DNA of 64,000 bases, taken from assembly GCF_900100955.1 (NCBI RefSeq), contig NZ_FNCC01000003.1, forward strand, positions 434,001 through 498,000. The letters run 5' to 3'. The DNA comes from Lentzea fradiae (GTDB lineage Bacteria; Actinomycetota; Actinomycetes; Mycobacteriales; Pseudonocardiaceae). The notes beneath the pieces were generated by a model. That model was not told where the DNA came from. It made no database searches and saw nothing but the letters and a program-made list of their open reading frames with translations. The stretch's first letter is position 1; each line of letters opens with the position of its first letter. Below, in pieces: positions 37,558-46,025 of this stretch. Made by a program: the position numbers and the translations under genes.

Positions 37558-38929
37558 CGTTGTCCTCGCCGACCGCCCTCACCAGCGCCGCCCGGTACGC
37601 GCGGGCGGCCTCGTCCGGGCTCTTGCCCGCCACGACGTCCGCTGTCGCCTGTTGCAGCGCCGCCGACACCTTCGGGTAGTCGGCGAGACCCGGCCGGTAA
37701 CGCGTGATCGGCAGGACCTTCTCGGCGACGAACGTCAGCATCGGGTCGCCTTCGAGCACCTCGTCGTTGACGTCCTGCCGCTGGGTGAGCTGCGCGGTGC
37801 CCGCGAGCGACTCCTTCACCGCTTCCGCGGAGTTGAGGAACCGCAAGAACTCCCACGCCTGCCTGGGATACCGCGTGTTCGGGTTGATCACGCGGACACC
37901 GCCGCCGGACATGCTCACGAAGTCCTGCCCGCCGACGCCCGCACCGGGCTGCCGCGCCGGGACCAGCGCCCAGCCGACGGCGGTGTCGCGGTCGGGCATC
38001 TTCGCCACGCCGTTGCGCGGCTCGACGACCGAACGCCAGAAGTAGTCGCCCTCCAGCAGGACGCCGATCCTGTTCTCGCTGAACAGCTGGAACGACCGGT
38101 CGCGGCCCTTGGCCTCCTGCTGCAGCACGGGATCGCCGAGCCCGCCGCCGTAGATCTTCTCGTAGAGCCCGAGCACGTCCTTCAGCTCGGCCGAGTCGCC
38201 CTGCCACTTCCCGTTGTCGTAGACGGGTTTCCCGGTGCCCGCCAGCACGGGCAGCACGCCCTGCATCGTCGTGGCCTCGCCCATCGCGGTGCCGGCGTTG
38301 AGCTGGATCGGTGTCACGCCCGGCAACGTCTTCAGCTTCGCGCCCGCGTCGAGCACGTCCTGCCAACCGCGGGGCTGCCAGTTCGCGGGCAGCCCCGCCT
38401 GCGCGAACAGCTTCTTGTTGTAGAACAGCACGCGTCCGTCGGTGCCCATCGGCACGCCGTACCGCTTGCCCTCGAACTCGCCGAGCCCTTGCACGGCGTC
38501 CGGGATCTGCTCCCAGCCGTCCCAGTCGGTGTTCCCGACGACGTCGGCGAGCGGCCGGATCTGACCGGCCTGGGCGAGCTCGCCCAGCCAGATGCCGTCG
38601 ATCTCGACGACGTCGCCGCCACCGCCCGTCTTGAGGTCCAGCGCGACTTTGGTCTTGTAGTCCTCGTCCCCCGCGCCGTTCTGCTCGAACTCGATCGTCG
38701 CGGTGACGCCCTTCGCCTTCTGCAGCTCGGTGAACCGGGGGATCACCCAGTTCCGCAGCCAGTTCGCCCCGCGCGAGTTCTTCCCGCCCGCCACCGCGTT
38801 GGCGACGATCGTCAGGGTGAACTCCGTGGCATCCGCGTTTCTGTCCTGCTCACGCTGCTGGGGCTGCCCCAGGCACCCCGCCACCAGTCCGCACACCGCG
38901 AGCAGCCCGAACGTCGTTGTCCGCCGCAT
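37550..38929 (-). CDS. ABC importer solute-binding lipoprotein (CUT1 type)
   Basis: A 459-residue extracellular lipoprotein: signal with lipobox LVAGC (Cys ~19), then the type I/D binding fold. Family features: WVIPRFTELQKAKG, DVVEIDGIWLGELAQAGQI, GKRYGVPMGTDGRVLFYNKKLF, GGVRVINPNTRYPRQAWEFLRF. It resembles sugar-binding proteins of importers such as MalE/UgpB types. Start ATG 38929 with GGGAG 8 bases upstream. First gene of the five-gene operon. Substrate not identifiable from sequence; the neighbouring dioxygenase suggests that it is a metabolisable organic compound. Confidence 0.93.
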   Translation of the reverse strand: MRRTTTFGLLAVCGLVAGCLGQPQQREQDRNADATEFTLTIVANAVAGGKNSRGANWLRNWVIPRFTELQKAKGVTATIEFEQNGAGDEDYKTKVALDLKTGGGGDVVEIDGIWLGELAQAGQIRPLADVVGNTDWDGWEQIPDAVQGLGEFEGKRYGVPMGTDGRVLFYNKKLFAQAGLPANWQPRGWQDVLDAGAKLKTLPGVTPIQLNAGTAMGEATTMQGVLPVLAGTGKPVYDNGKWQGDSAELKDVLGLYEKIYGGGLGDPVLQQEAKGRDRSFQLFSENRIGVLLEGDYFWRSVVEPRNGVAKMPDRDTAVGWALVPARQPGAGVGGQDFVSMSGGGVRVINPNTRYPRQAWEFLRFLNSAEAVKESLAGTAQLTQRQDVNDEVLEGDPMLTFVAEKVLPITRYRPGLADYPKVSAALQQATADVVAGKSPDEAARAYRAALVRAVGEDNVG

Positions 38930-39021
38930 CCGTGATCTCCCCACCCAGAGGACCAACCGGCACGCCAACCTCCAACCTGGCACCGCGCCACCCGCGCCAC
39001 AACCTCGAATACGGTGATCCT

Positions 39022-39930
39022 GTGACCGATCGACGCGCCGTGCTGAAGTCCCTGGCCCTGCTGCCCCTCGCCGGCTGCGCGACTCCCCCACCGGCCACGT
39101 CACCGTCGACCACGACCATCACGACGACCGCCACCACGACGACCACCGCCGCACCCGTGCACCACGACGCGCTGACCGAACTGGAGAAGAAGTTCGACGC
39201 ACGGCTGGGCGTCTTCGCGGCCGGCGGGGACAGGACGGTCGAGCACCGGGCCGACGAACGGTTCGCGTTCTGCTCGACGTTCAAGGGCCTGGCCGCCGCC
39301 GCGGTCCTGCACCACCACCCGATGACGCACCTGGACACCGTCGTCACCTACACCGAGGCCGACCTCATGAAGAGCTCGGCCATCACCCGGCAGCACGTCC
39401 GGACCGGCATGACCCTGCGCGACCTGTGCGACGCGGCGGTCCGCCACAGCGACGGCACGGCGGGCAACCTGCTGCTGCGCGAGGCCGGTGGGCCCGCGGA
39501 GCTCACGGCGTACCTGCGCGGGCTCGGCGACACCGTGACGAGGATGGACCGGATCGAGCCGGACATCACCTCGGCCGTCCCCGGCGACCCGCGGGACACC
39601 GCGACCCCGCGGTCACTCGGCACCGACTACCGGCGGCTCGTGCTCGGCGACGCGCTCCCGCCGGAGAAGCGGGCCTTCCTCACCGATCTGCTGGAACGCT
39701 CGGTCACCGGCGCCAAGCGCGTGCGGGCGGGGGCGCCGGCAGGAAGCAGGGTCGCCGGCAAGACCGGTACCGGCGGGTACGGCACGGTCAACGACATCGC
39801 GGTGGTGTGGCCGCCCGGTCGCGAGCCGGTCCTGGTGGCGGTCATGTCCAGCAGGGCGGCGGCGGACGCCGGGTACGACGAGGCGCTCGTCGCGGAGGCG
39901 GCGGCCTACGTTCTCAAGACGCTCATCTGA
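39022..39930 (+). CDS. Class A beta-lactamase, lipoprotein form
   Basis: A 302-residue serine beta-lactamase. The N-terminus DRRAVLKSLALLPLAGC has Tat-like arginines and a lipobox (Cys 19), then a Thr/Ser-rich linker. Catalytic sites: STFK (85-88, S70/K73), SDG (143-145) in place of SDN, RIEPDIT with Glu179 (E166), and KTGTG (247-251). The PGDPRDT block is present. SDG with Gly at 132 occurs in M. tuberculosis BlaC and is tied to inhibitor tolerance. The residue at position 170, almost always Asn, is Thr here (EPDIT), which could slow deacylation. Start GTG 39022, divergent from the importer operon. Confidence 0.93.
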   Translation: MTDRRAVLKSLALLPLAGCATPPPATSPSTTTITTTATTTTTAAPVHHDALTELEKKFDARLGVFAAGGDRTVEHRADERFAFCSTFKGLAAAAVLHHHPMTHLDTVVTYTEADLMKSSAITRQHVRTGMTLRDLCDAAVRHSDGTAGNLLLREAGGPAELTAYLRGLGDTVTRMDRIEPDITSAVPGDPRDTATPRSLGTDYRRLVLGDALPPEKRAFLTDLLERSVTGAKRVRAGAPAGSRVAGKTGTGGYGTVNDIAVVWPPGREPVLVAVMSSRAAADAGYDEALVAEAAAYVLKTLI

Positions 39931-40324
39931 CCGTGGACACGTCCGCCCACACGGTCTTGAGGTCGGGGAGCCGGTTGTGGCCCCACACCTGTGCCAGTCC
40001 GTTCACCAGCAGCAACCCGCGCTGCCGACGGCCGCGGAACCCCATCCGGCCGAGCTGCGGGAAGCGCCCCGGCGTCCCGTCGTCGACCTCGACCCGCACG
40101 ACCTCCCGTTCCGGGAGGCGCAGGACACGGGCACGCCGCGGCGGAGCGGCGTGGTGATACGCGTTGCTCACGAGTTCCGTGGCGACGACCAGCACGTCGA
40201 CCACCACGTTCTCGTGCATCCCTTGCAGGAGGTCGCGCACCTCCGCCCGCACGTCCGCGAGCGGCAGCACCCCCTCCGGTAGGACGAGGTCCAGTCGTTC
40301 CCCGGACCGTCCTGCGATACCCAT
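39923..40324 (-). CDS. ATP-binding protein, anti-sigma regulatory (HATPase) type
   Basis: A 133-residue GHKL ATPase-domain protein like RsbW/SpoIIAB. N-box ELVSNAYHHA, G1 box VEVDDGTPGRFPQ, G2 box QRGLLLVNGLAQVWG. In Streptomyces many such stand-alone kinases phosphorylate anti-anti-sigma (STAS) proteins or bind sigma factors. No STAS partner or sigma-B-like gene is in the window. It has the start ATG 40324 with GGGAGAGG upstream, and ends 8 bases into the beta-lactamase gene. Paralogue of the next gene upstream. Confidence 0.8.
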   Translation of the reverse strand: MGIAGRSGERLDLVLPEGVLPLADVRAEVRDLLQGMHENVVVDVLVVATELVSNAYHHAAPPRRARVLRLPEREVVRVEVDDGTPGRFPQLGRMGFRGRRQRGLLLVNGLAQVWGHNRLPDLKTVWADVSTVR

Positions 40325-40406
40325 CAGCCTCTCCCAGCGCCCTGTCTGTTCAAGGCAGGTGTTCCCATACCCGGCGAACCGGCGTTCAAACCCCACCGAA
40401 CTCCGT

Positions 40407-40805
40407 TCACGTCACCCTCGGGAGGACGGCCCAGACCACGGTCCCGCCGTGCGCCCTGTCCACGCCCCAGCGTTCGGACAGCCTGGCCACCAGGACCAGG
40501 CCGTAGCCCCGCTGCGGACGGGAGACCTTGCGCAACGGCGGATGCGCGCGGGCGTCGTGGGCGATCTCGATCCGGATCTTGCTCCGCTCCACGACGACAC
40601 GCAGGAACGACGGTTCCGACGTGTACCGGTAGGCGTTGCTGACCAGCTCGTTCACCACCAGCAGCACGTCCGCCACCGCGTCGGTGTCCTCCCGGGCCAG
40701 CTCCAGCCGCACCCAGCGGCGGACAGCCGCGAGCGACGGACGATGCCTGCCCAGTGGCAGGTCGGCCGCCGTTCCGCCCGTCTCCGCTGCCTGGTCGCGC
40801 GCCAA
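40407..40805 (-). CDS. ATP-binding protein, anti-sigma regulatory (HATPase) type, paralogue
   Basis: A 132-residue relative of the previous protein: N-box NELVSNAYRYT, G2 box RGYGLVLVARLSERWG. The G1 box is degenerate, reading IEIAHDARAHPP where DxG is expected, so ATP binding may be weaker. The TTG start at 40805 is supported by GAGGAG six bases upstream. The two genes form a pair separated by 82 bases. Function as for the neighbour is inferred, and the loss of the G1 Gly is a real difference. Confidence 0.75.
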   Translation of the reverse strand: MARDQAAETGGTAADLPLGRHRPSLAAVRRWVRLELAREDTDAVADVLLVVNELVSNAYRYTSEPSFLRVVVERSKIRIEIAHDARAHPPLRKVSRPQRGYGLVLVARLSERWGVDRAHGGTVVWAVLPRVT

Positions 40806-40934
40806 ACCGCTCCTCGCTCAGATGATCAGTCCCGGGGCGGGTTACCCGAGTACATCACCCACCAAACCACCTCTTCGAACCACAAAAATCCCGGGATACC
40901 CTCTCCGCTCCGTCGCCATTCCCGGGGGACACGA

Positions 40935-42108
40935 GTGCCCAGAAGTCTCGCAGCCCTGCTCCTGGCGCTGCTGGCGGTCGCCGCCAGCCGGCAGCTGCTG
41001 ACGCCGATCTTCCCGGTCCTCGTCGACGACGCCGGACTGACCACCGCCCAGCTCGGCCTGGCCGCTGACCGTCAGCGCCGTCGCACTGACCCTCGCATGT
41101 CCGCCGTGGGGACTTCTGACCGACCTCGCCGGGCTGCGGACGGTGCTGGTCAGCGGCCTCGCCCTCGGTGCGACCGGCCTCATCGGGTTCGGCGTCGCGG
41201 TGACGTTCGCGAGTGACGGGACGTTGTCCCACGGCCCCGCGGTGGCGGCCGTGCTGCTGTTCCGGGGCGTCCTGGTGGGCGCGGGCCTCGCCGTGCTGCC
41301 GGTCGCCGCGCTCGCCGTCGCGGGCACCTCCGCCGAGGACCGGCGCACCGGCGCGGTCGGCCTGTTCGGCGCGGCGTCCGACGTGGGCTCGGCGCTCGGC
41401 CCGCTGGCGGGCGGCGCCCTGGCCGCCGTGTCGCTGGCCATGCCGCTCTACGTCGCACCGGTCGTCGTCGTGGTCGTCGCGGCCGTGCTGCTGGTCGTCC
41501 TCCAGCCCGGCCCTTCCGGTGACCTCCCGGCGCGGATCCGGCCGGCGGAGGCGCTGCCGGCCTTCGGCGTCGGGTTCCTGCTGCACCTGGCGTTCGTCTT
41601 GGCGCAGGTCACGATCATCGTGGTGATGAGCGAACGGCTGGGGCCCGCCGCCGGCACGGCGGGCGTGGCCGCAGTGGTGGCCGCGGTCACGACCGTCGGG
41701 CTCGTCGGCACGCAGGGTGTGCTCGTGCCGTTGCTGAAGCCGCCACCCGGCCTGCTGATGAAGATCGGCGCGCCGGTCGCGCTGGCCGGGTACGTGCTGC
41801 TGGCGGTCGCGCCGTCGCTGCTCGTGGCCGCGGCGGGGTCCCTGGTGGCGGCGGTCGGCACGGGCCTCGGCGGAACCGGGTTCGCCGCGACCGCCACGTT
41901 CGCGGCGGGGACGCGGCGCCAGGGCCTGGTCGCCGGTCTAGTCTGCGGCACCGTCGGGCTGACGGCCGTGGTCGCACCCGCGCTGGGCGAACTGCTGCGC
42001 CTGGTGGACCCGCTCGTGGCGGTGGGCGCCGCCGGGGTGGCAGCGCTGCTCGCGACCGGGCTGGCGCTGGTGCCCGCCGGCGGGGCGCGGCCGAACGTCC
42101 CGGCTTGA
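40935..42108 (+). pseudogene. MFS transporter gene with a frameshift
   Basis: Reading from GTG 40935 (GGGGGA ribosome site) gives the start of an MFS protein, with helix 1 LLLALLAVAASRQLLTPIFPVL and then GLTTAQLGLA. At about 41060 the frame is lost; one base later the reading LTVSAVALTLACPPWGLLTDL continues the same protein (helix 2 and the G-x-L-x-D-x-x-G-x-R loop: GLLTDLAGLRTVL). The rest is a good MFS C-terminal part (41143 to 42108). A single-base deletion near 41058-41066, genuine or a sequencing error, explains it. Restored, it would be about 390 residues and 12 helices, an efflux type. Confidence 0.75.
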
Positions 42109-42164
42109 CGTTCCGGTCTCGCCGGGACTGTTTCGAAACGCTCACATCCCGTTACTCTGCGCGC

Positions 42165-42710
42165 ATGAGGCGTTTCTTCAGCGCGGTCGTGCTGGCACTG
42201 CTCGCCGTGACGGCCGCGGCCGTCCCCGCGCAGGCCCACGCCGAGCTCAGGAGCAGCAACCCGGCGTCCGGCGCGGCACTCGACGCCCCTCCTCCGCAGG
42301 TCGAGCTGACGTTCAGCGACGTCATCAGCCTGCCGGACGACGCCGCGGTCACCATCACGGGACCGGACGGCGCCAAGTGGCCGATGACCGAGTCCGCCGC
42401 CGTCGACAGGACGATCACCGCGAAGTTCGACACCACGGCGATGAAGGCCGGTGCGCACACGCTGGCGTGGAAGGCGAAGTCCGAGGACGGCGACGTCGTC
42501 GAGGGCACCTTCTCGTTCACGATGAACGTCGCCGCGCCGACCTCGTCCCCGGCGGCGGTCACCTCGTCGGTGCCGGTGACGACGACCGCGGCCCGGGCGG
42601 CGGAGACCGGCCAGGGGTCAGGCGGGTCCGGGTGGATCTGGGTGTGGATCGCGCTCGCCCTGGTGGTCGCCGTCGGCGCGGTCCTGCTGGTCCGCCGCCG
42701 CCAGGCGTAG
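42165..42710 (+). CDS. CopC-family copper-binding protein, membrane anchored
   Basis: A 181-residue exported protein: signal peptide 1-24, then His25 at the mature N-terminus (HAELRSSNPASG), the Cu(II) site used by CopC with a second His (here the residue is not obvious). A CopC-like seven-strand sandwich of ~100 residues (VELTFSDVIS, DGAKWPM, DTTAMKAGAHTLAWKAKSEDGDVVEGTFSF) is followed by a Thr/Ser linker and a C-terminal helix anchor with RRRQA. Copper delivery or binding outside the membrane is the known role; no CopD-like partner is adjacent. The end overlaps the convergent sigma-factor gene by 93 bp. Confidence 0.88.
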   Translation: MRRFFSAVVLALLAVTAAAVPAQAHAELRSSNPASGAALDAPPPQVELTFSDVISLPDDAAVTITGPDGAKWPMTESAAVDRTITAKFDTTAMKAGAHTLAWKAKSEDGDVVEGTFSFTMNVAAPTSSPAAVTSSVPVTTTAARAAETGQGSGGSGWIWVWIALALVVAVGAVLLVRRRQA

Positions 42711-43847
42711 CCGTGCGCGCAGGAGGTCGCGCTCGGCCGGGTGGTCCGTCCGGCCGAGCGCGGCCTCCAGCGCCGCCCTCGGGTCCTCGCCCAGCCGCCG
42801 CAGCAGGTCGGCCCGCACCGCGTGGAACAGGTGGTAGCGGTCGAGGTCGAGCGCGTCGACGAGGGCGAGCGCCCGTTCCGGCCCCTCGGTCTCGGCCACC
42901 GCGACGGCCCGGTGCAGTGCCACGACCGGGCTCGGCGCCATCGCCATCAGCTGGTCGTAGAGCGCCACGACCTGGTGCCAGTCGGTCGGCGGGTCGCTGT
43001 GCACGGCGTTGATCGCGGCCTGCACCTGGTACGGGCCGGGCCGGTTCCAGCGCAGGCAGCGGCGCACGAGGTCCTGGCCCTCCGCCACCAGGTCCGCGTC
43101 CCACAGCGCCCGGTCCTGGTCGGCGAGCAGGACGATCTCCCCGTCGCGCAGCCGGGCCTCCCGGCGCGAGTCGACGAGCAGCATCAGCGCGAGCAGTCCC
43201 CAGACCTCCGGTTCGTCGGGCATCAGCTCCGCCAGCACCCGCCCGAGCCGCACGGCCTCGTCGCTCAGCGCCCGCCGGTCAGGCCAGCCGGAGGTGAAGA
43301 TGAGGTAGACGACGGCGAGCACGGCCTTGAGCCGGTCGGGCAGGTCGGCGTCGCGCGGCACCCGGTACGGGACGCGGGCCGCGCGGATCTTGCCCTTGGC
43401 CCGCACGATCCGCTGCGCCATCGTGGCCTCCGGCACCAGGAACGCCCTGGCGATCTCGGCCGTGGACAGCCCGCCGAGCAGCTTCAGCGTCAACGCCACC
43501 CTGGCCTGCGCCGCCAGTGCAGGGTGGCAGCAGGTGAAGATCAGCCGCAGCCGGTCGTCCGGCACGTCCCCCACCTCCTCCGGTTCGGACTCCCCGCGCA
43601 GCACCGCTGCCTGGGCGTGCTTCTCGTGCCCCTTGGTCTCGCGGCGCAGCCGGTCAACGGCGCGGTTGCGGGCCGTCGTGATGATCCAGCCGGCGGGTGA
43701 GGGCGGCACCCCGTCGACCGGCCACCGGAGCATGGCCGTGGCGAAGGCGTCCTGCACCGCCTCCTCGGCGAGGTCGAGGTCGCCGAGGACGCGGGTCAGG
43801 ACGGACACCGCGCGGCCGTACTCCGCGCGAAAGACCTCCTCGATCAC
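42618..43847 (-). CDS. ECF sigma factor with C-terminal TPR-like extension (ECF42-like)
   Basis: A 409-residue sigma factor: region 2 (MIEEVFRAEYGRAVSVLTRVLGDLDLAEEAVQDAFATAMLRW), region 4 (VALTLKLLGGLSTAEIARAFLVPEATMAQRIVRAKGKIR) and a long C-terminal extension (~190-409) of helices. Together with the DGPF-domain gene 10 bases upstream this is the organisation of the ECF42 group, in which sigma activity is held back or set by its own extension rather than by an anti-sigma factor. The partner is thought to act in the same response. The final ~30 residues (DQQDRADGDHQ...) lie opposite the end of the CopC gene. Confidence 0.92.
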   Translation of the reverse strand: MIEEVFRAEYGRAVSVLTRVLGDLDLAEEAVQDAFATAMLRWPVDGVPPSPAGWIITTARNRAVDRLRRETKGHEKHAQAAVLRGESEPEEVGDVPDDRLRLIFTCCHPALAAQARVALTLKLLGGLSTAEIARAFLVPEATMAQRIVRAKGKIRAARVPYRVPRDADLPDRLKAVLAVVYLIFTSGWPDRRALSDEAVRLGRVLAELMPDEPEVWGLLALMLLVDSRREARLRDGEIVLLADQDRALWDADLVAEGQDLVRRCLRWNRPGPYQVQAAINAVHSDPPTDWHQVVALYDQLMAMAPSPVVALHRAVAVAETEGPERALALVDALDLDRYHLFHAVRADLLRRLGEDPRAALEAALGRTDHPAERDLLRARLRLAAADQQDRADGDHQGERDPHPDPPGPA

Positions 43848-43857
43848 TTGGCCGGGC

Positions 43858-44208
43858 TCAACCGGTCGCGATCGGCCTGACCTCGACCGACAGGGGCGTG
43901 AGCACGAGGGCCAGCCGGCGGCCCCACTCCAGCGCCTCGTCGAGGTCCGCGGCCCGGATGACGGTGAAGCCGCCGATGTGCTCCCTGCCCTCGGTGAACG
44001 GCCCGTCCGTCATCAGCACCTCGTCGTCCTTCGCCGTCAGCACGGTCGCGGTCGACGGCGGGTGCAGGCCGGCGGCGAACACCCAGGCCCCCTTCGCGCG
44101 CATCTCGTCGTTCAGGGCGGCGAGGTTCGCCATGATCGGGTCGAGCACCTCGGGCGGGGGCGCGTCACCGTCGGGCTGGTAGATGCTGAGCAGGTACTGC
44201 TGCGTCAT
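43858..44208 (-). CDS. YCII-related (DGPF-domain) protein
   Basis: A 116-residue protein of the DGPF/YCII family, named from its DGPF motif (TDGPFTEGREHIGGFTVI). The preceding segment MTQQYLLSIYQPDG is typical. DGPF proteins are consistently found next to ECF42 sigma factors in actinomycetes and are expected in their regulon or as stress enzymes; their reaction is unknown. The start ATG 44208 has GGAGA upstream (minus strand). It heads the two-gene unit. Confidence 0.9.
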   Translation of the reverse strand: MTQQYLLSIYQPDGDAPPPEVLDPIMANLAALNDEMRAKGAWVFAAGLHPPSTATVLTAKDDEVLMTDGPFTEGREHIGGFTVIRAADLDEALEWGRRLALVLTPLSVEVRPIATG

Positions 44209-44298
44209 GGTGGTCTCCTTTCACCCCTTGTACGAACGGGGCCCGCCCTTTTCGACAACCACGACATGGTCTCGTCCACCCGGCCTGGACAGCACGAC

Positions 44299-44331
44299 GA
44301 CCCGGATCACTTCGGAAGGCCGATCCGGGTC
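44299..44331 (-). terminator. Terminator of the HPF-like gene
   Basis: GACCCGGATC (44299-44308) pairs with GATCCGGGTC (44322-44331) around a 13-base loop, just after the stop of the minus-strand gene at 44348. Confidence 0.6.
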
Positions 44332-44347
44332 CGGGCGGTGACGGGGC

Positions 44348-44635
44348 TCAGCTCACGGTGGTGAGCCTCAGCGAGACCAGCTGGCGCCGCAACCGCTCGC
44401 GCAGGAGGTCGATCGCCTCCGTGGCGGTCCCGGCCTCCGCGTACGCCTGCACCTCGTCCCACTTGAGGTCGAACCGGGCGTGTGCGTGGATCACGGTCCT
44501 GTCCGACGTCAGGCTGACCCACGCGAAGTCGACCCGGCAGGGGGCGAAGAAGTCCAGCGAGCCGATGCGCTCGGACGCGTAGTCCCGAGCCTCCTCAGGG
44601 ACGTCCAGCCCGAGCGAGACCTGGATGTAGTCCAT
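44348..44635 (-). CDS. HPF/sigma-54 modulation-like ribosome-associated protein
   Basis: A 95-residue protein with the S30EA/HPF-N pattern: IQVSLGLDVPEEARDYASERIGSL, then paired strands (VSLTSDRTVIHAHARFDLKW) and AIDLLRERLRRQLV. Full HPF proteins in actinomycetes have ~220 residues with a C-terminal domain; only the N-domain is present here, so it is a short form like E. coli YfiA/HPF. Ribosome hibernation is the family role; this copy is diverged, so that role is inferred. Start ATG 44635 has GAGGAGG upstream; two starts further up lie in front of that ribosome site. Confidence 0.65.
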   Translation of the reverse strand: MDYIQVSLGLDVPEEARDYASERIGSLDFFAPCRVDFAWVSLTSDRTVIHAHARFDLKWDEVQAYAEAGTATEAIDLLRERLRRQLVSLRLTTVS

Positions 44636-45011
44636 CGACAACAGCCTCCTCATGGCCACGCGGCACCGCCACGCGGCCGGTCCGACACTACGGTTCCGAC
44701 AGCAGTGCCGAACCAGGCGTTGGTCCTGACTGCACAGGGTCCTTTTCCCGGTGATCCGATCTTCAAACCTGTGCCGCCGAAGAGAAGACCTTCGTGTCGG
44801 GCCGTTCCCCCGGCCGATGCGTCGGCGAGCGGTTCACGACCCGCTTCTTCACCGCGCGGAGGCCGTTCCGCTGCGGGTCACGCACAGGGGTTGACCTGCT
44901 TCGTCCGATAGGAGCACACACCAGGCCGTCACACTGCGCATGTGCGTGGATACAGAGTGTTCCGACTTCGCCGCTCTTCATTCCAGAGCACGACGAAAGG
45001 CACGACAGGCC
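44636..45011. other. 376-bp intergenic region, divergent promoters
   Basis: Separates the HPF-like gene (-) from the SGNH gene (+). Contains TTGACC at 44891-44896 and several short repeats but no supportable coding region: readable stretches lack a ribosome site or coding bias. Probably holds both promoters. Confidence 0.5.
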
Positions 45012-46025
45012 ATGCGCACGAAGACAGCACCCCGGCCACGGCGACTCGCCGCCGCGGCCGTCGCACTGGGCAGTTGCCTGGCCCTCACCGTCCCGGCGGG
45101 AACCGCCACCGCGGCACCCGCCGATCCGGCGCCCACCGTCTTCTTCGGCGACTCCTACACCGCGAACTTCGGCATCTCTCCCGTGAACGACATGGGGGAG
45201 CCCAGGATGTTGTGCTTCCAGGCGACGGAGAACTACCCCGCCGTCGCCACCCGGCGCTTGGCGAACAAGGGCGTCCCGCTGAAGGTGCAGTCGGACGTCT
45301 CCTGCGGAGGCGCACTCCTCGAGCACTTCTGGAGGGAACAGCATCTGCCCTTCAACATGGGAGAGGTGCCGGCGCAGCAGGACGCGCTCAAGCACGACAC
45401 CCAGCTGGCCGTGGGCAGCATCGGCGGCAACACGCTGGGCTTCTCCGCCATCCTCAAGCAGTGCTCGGACCAGCTCCGGAACGCATCGGAACAGATCGCG
45501 CCCGGCGAACCGGTGGACGCGGACTCACCGGCCGGCCAATGCGCGGCTTTCTTCACCGATGGCTATGGGAAAGACTGGCTGGACGACAGGTTCTCCCAGA
45601 TCGAGTTCGAGCTGGAGAACCTGTTCGACCGCGTGGAGTTCTTCTCGCCCGCCAAGCTCGTCCTGGTCGGCTACCCCCGCCTCGTGCCGGAGAACACGGC
45701 CCTCTGCCGAACTCCGGCTCCCGGCCAGACGGAACGGCCGTTCGCCGACATCCCCGCGGACGCCCTGCCGGTCCTGGACCAGGTGCAGAAGCGGCTGAAC
45801 GACCTCATGAAGAAGGCAGCCGCCGACTCCGAGAACGACTTCGTGGACCTCTACGGCGTCACCGGGAGCAACACGGCCTGCGACGGCGCCAACCGGGGCA
45901 TCGGCGGGGTGCTGGAGCCCTCCCGGCTCGAACAGATCCCCTGGTTCGCGCACCCCAACGAGAAGGGCCGTGACATCCAGGCGGAGCACGTGGCCACCGC
46001 GATCGAAAAAGCCCTCACCCGCTGA
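45012..46025 (+). CDS. Secreted SGNH-family lipase/esterase
   Basis: A 337-residue secreted SGNH hydrolase. The signal peptide runs to ~35 (basic TKTAPRPRR, hydrophobic core, AAPA). Block I FFGDSYTANFG holds Ser, GGNTLG gives the block III Asn, and AHPNEKG gives the catalytic His. Seven or more Cys in pairs imply disulfides as in Streptomyces extracellular lipases. Start ATG 45012 has a moderate ribosome site (AAAGGCACGACAGG). It ends 11 bases into the convergent thioredoxin-like gene. Confidence 0.88.
   Translation: MRTKTAPRPRRLAAAAVALGSCLALTVPAGTATAAPADPAPTVFFGDSYTANFGISPVNDMGEPRMLCFQATENYPAVATRRLANKGVPLKVQSDVSCGGALLEHFWREQHLPFNMGEVPAQQDALKHDTQLAVGSIGGNTLGFSAILKQCSDQLRNASEQIAPGEPVDADSPAGQCAAFFTDGYGKDWLDDRFSQIEFELENLFDRVEFFSPAKLVLVGYPRLVPENTALCRTPAPGQTERPFADIPADALPVLDQVQKRLNDLMKKAAADSENDFVDLYGVTGSNTACDGANRGIGGVLEPSRLEQIPWFAHPNEKGRDIQAEHVATAIEKALTR

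Noticed and set aside
44880..44930. Sigma-70-type promoter TTGACC with a -10 box
   Set aside because: No acceptable -10 box lies about 17 bases downstream.
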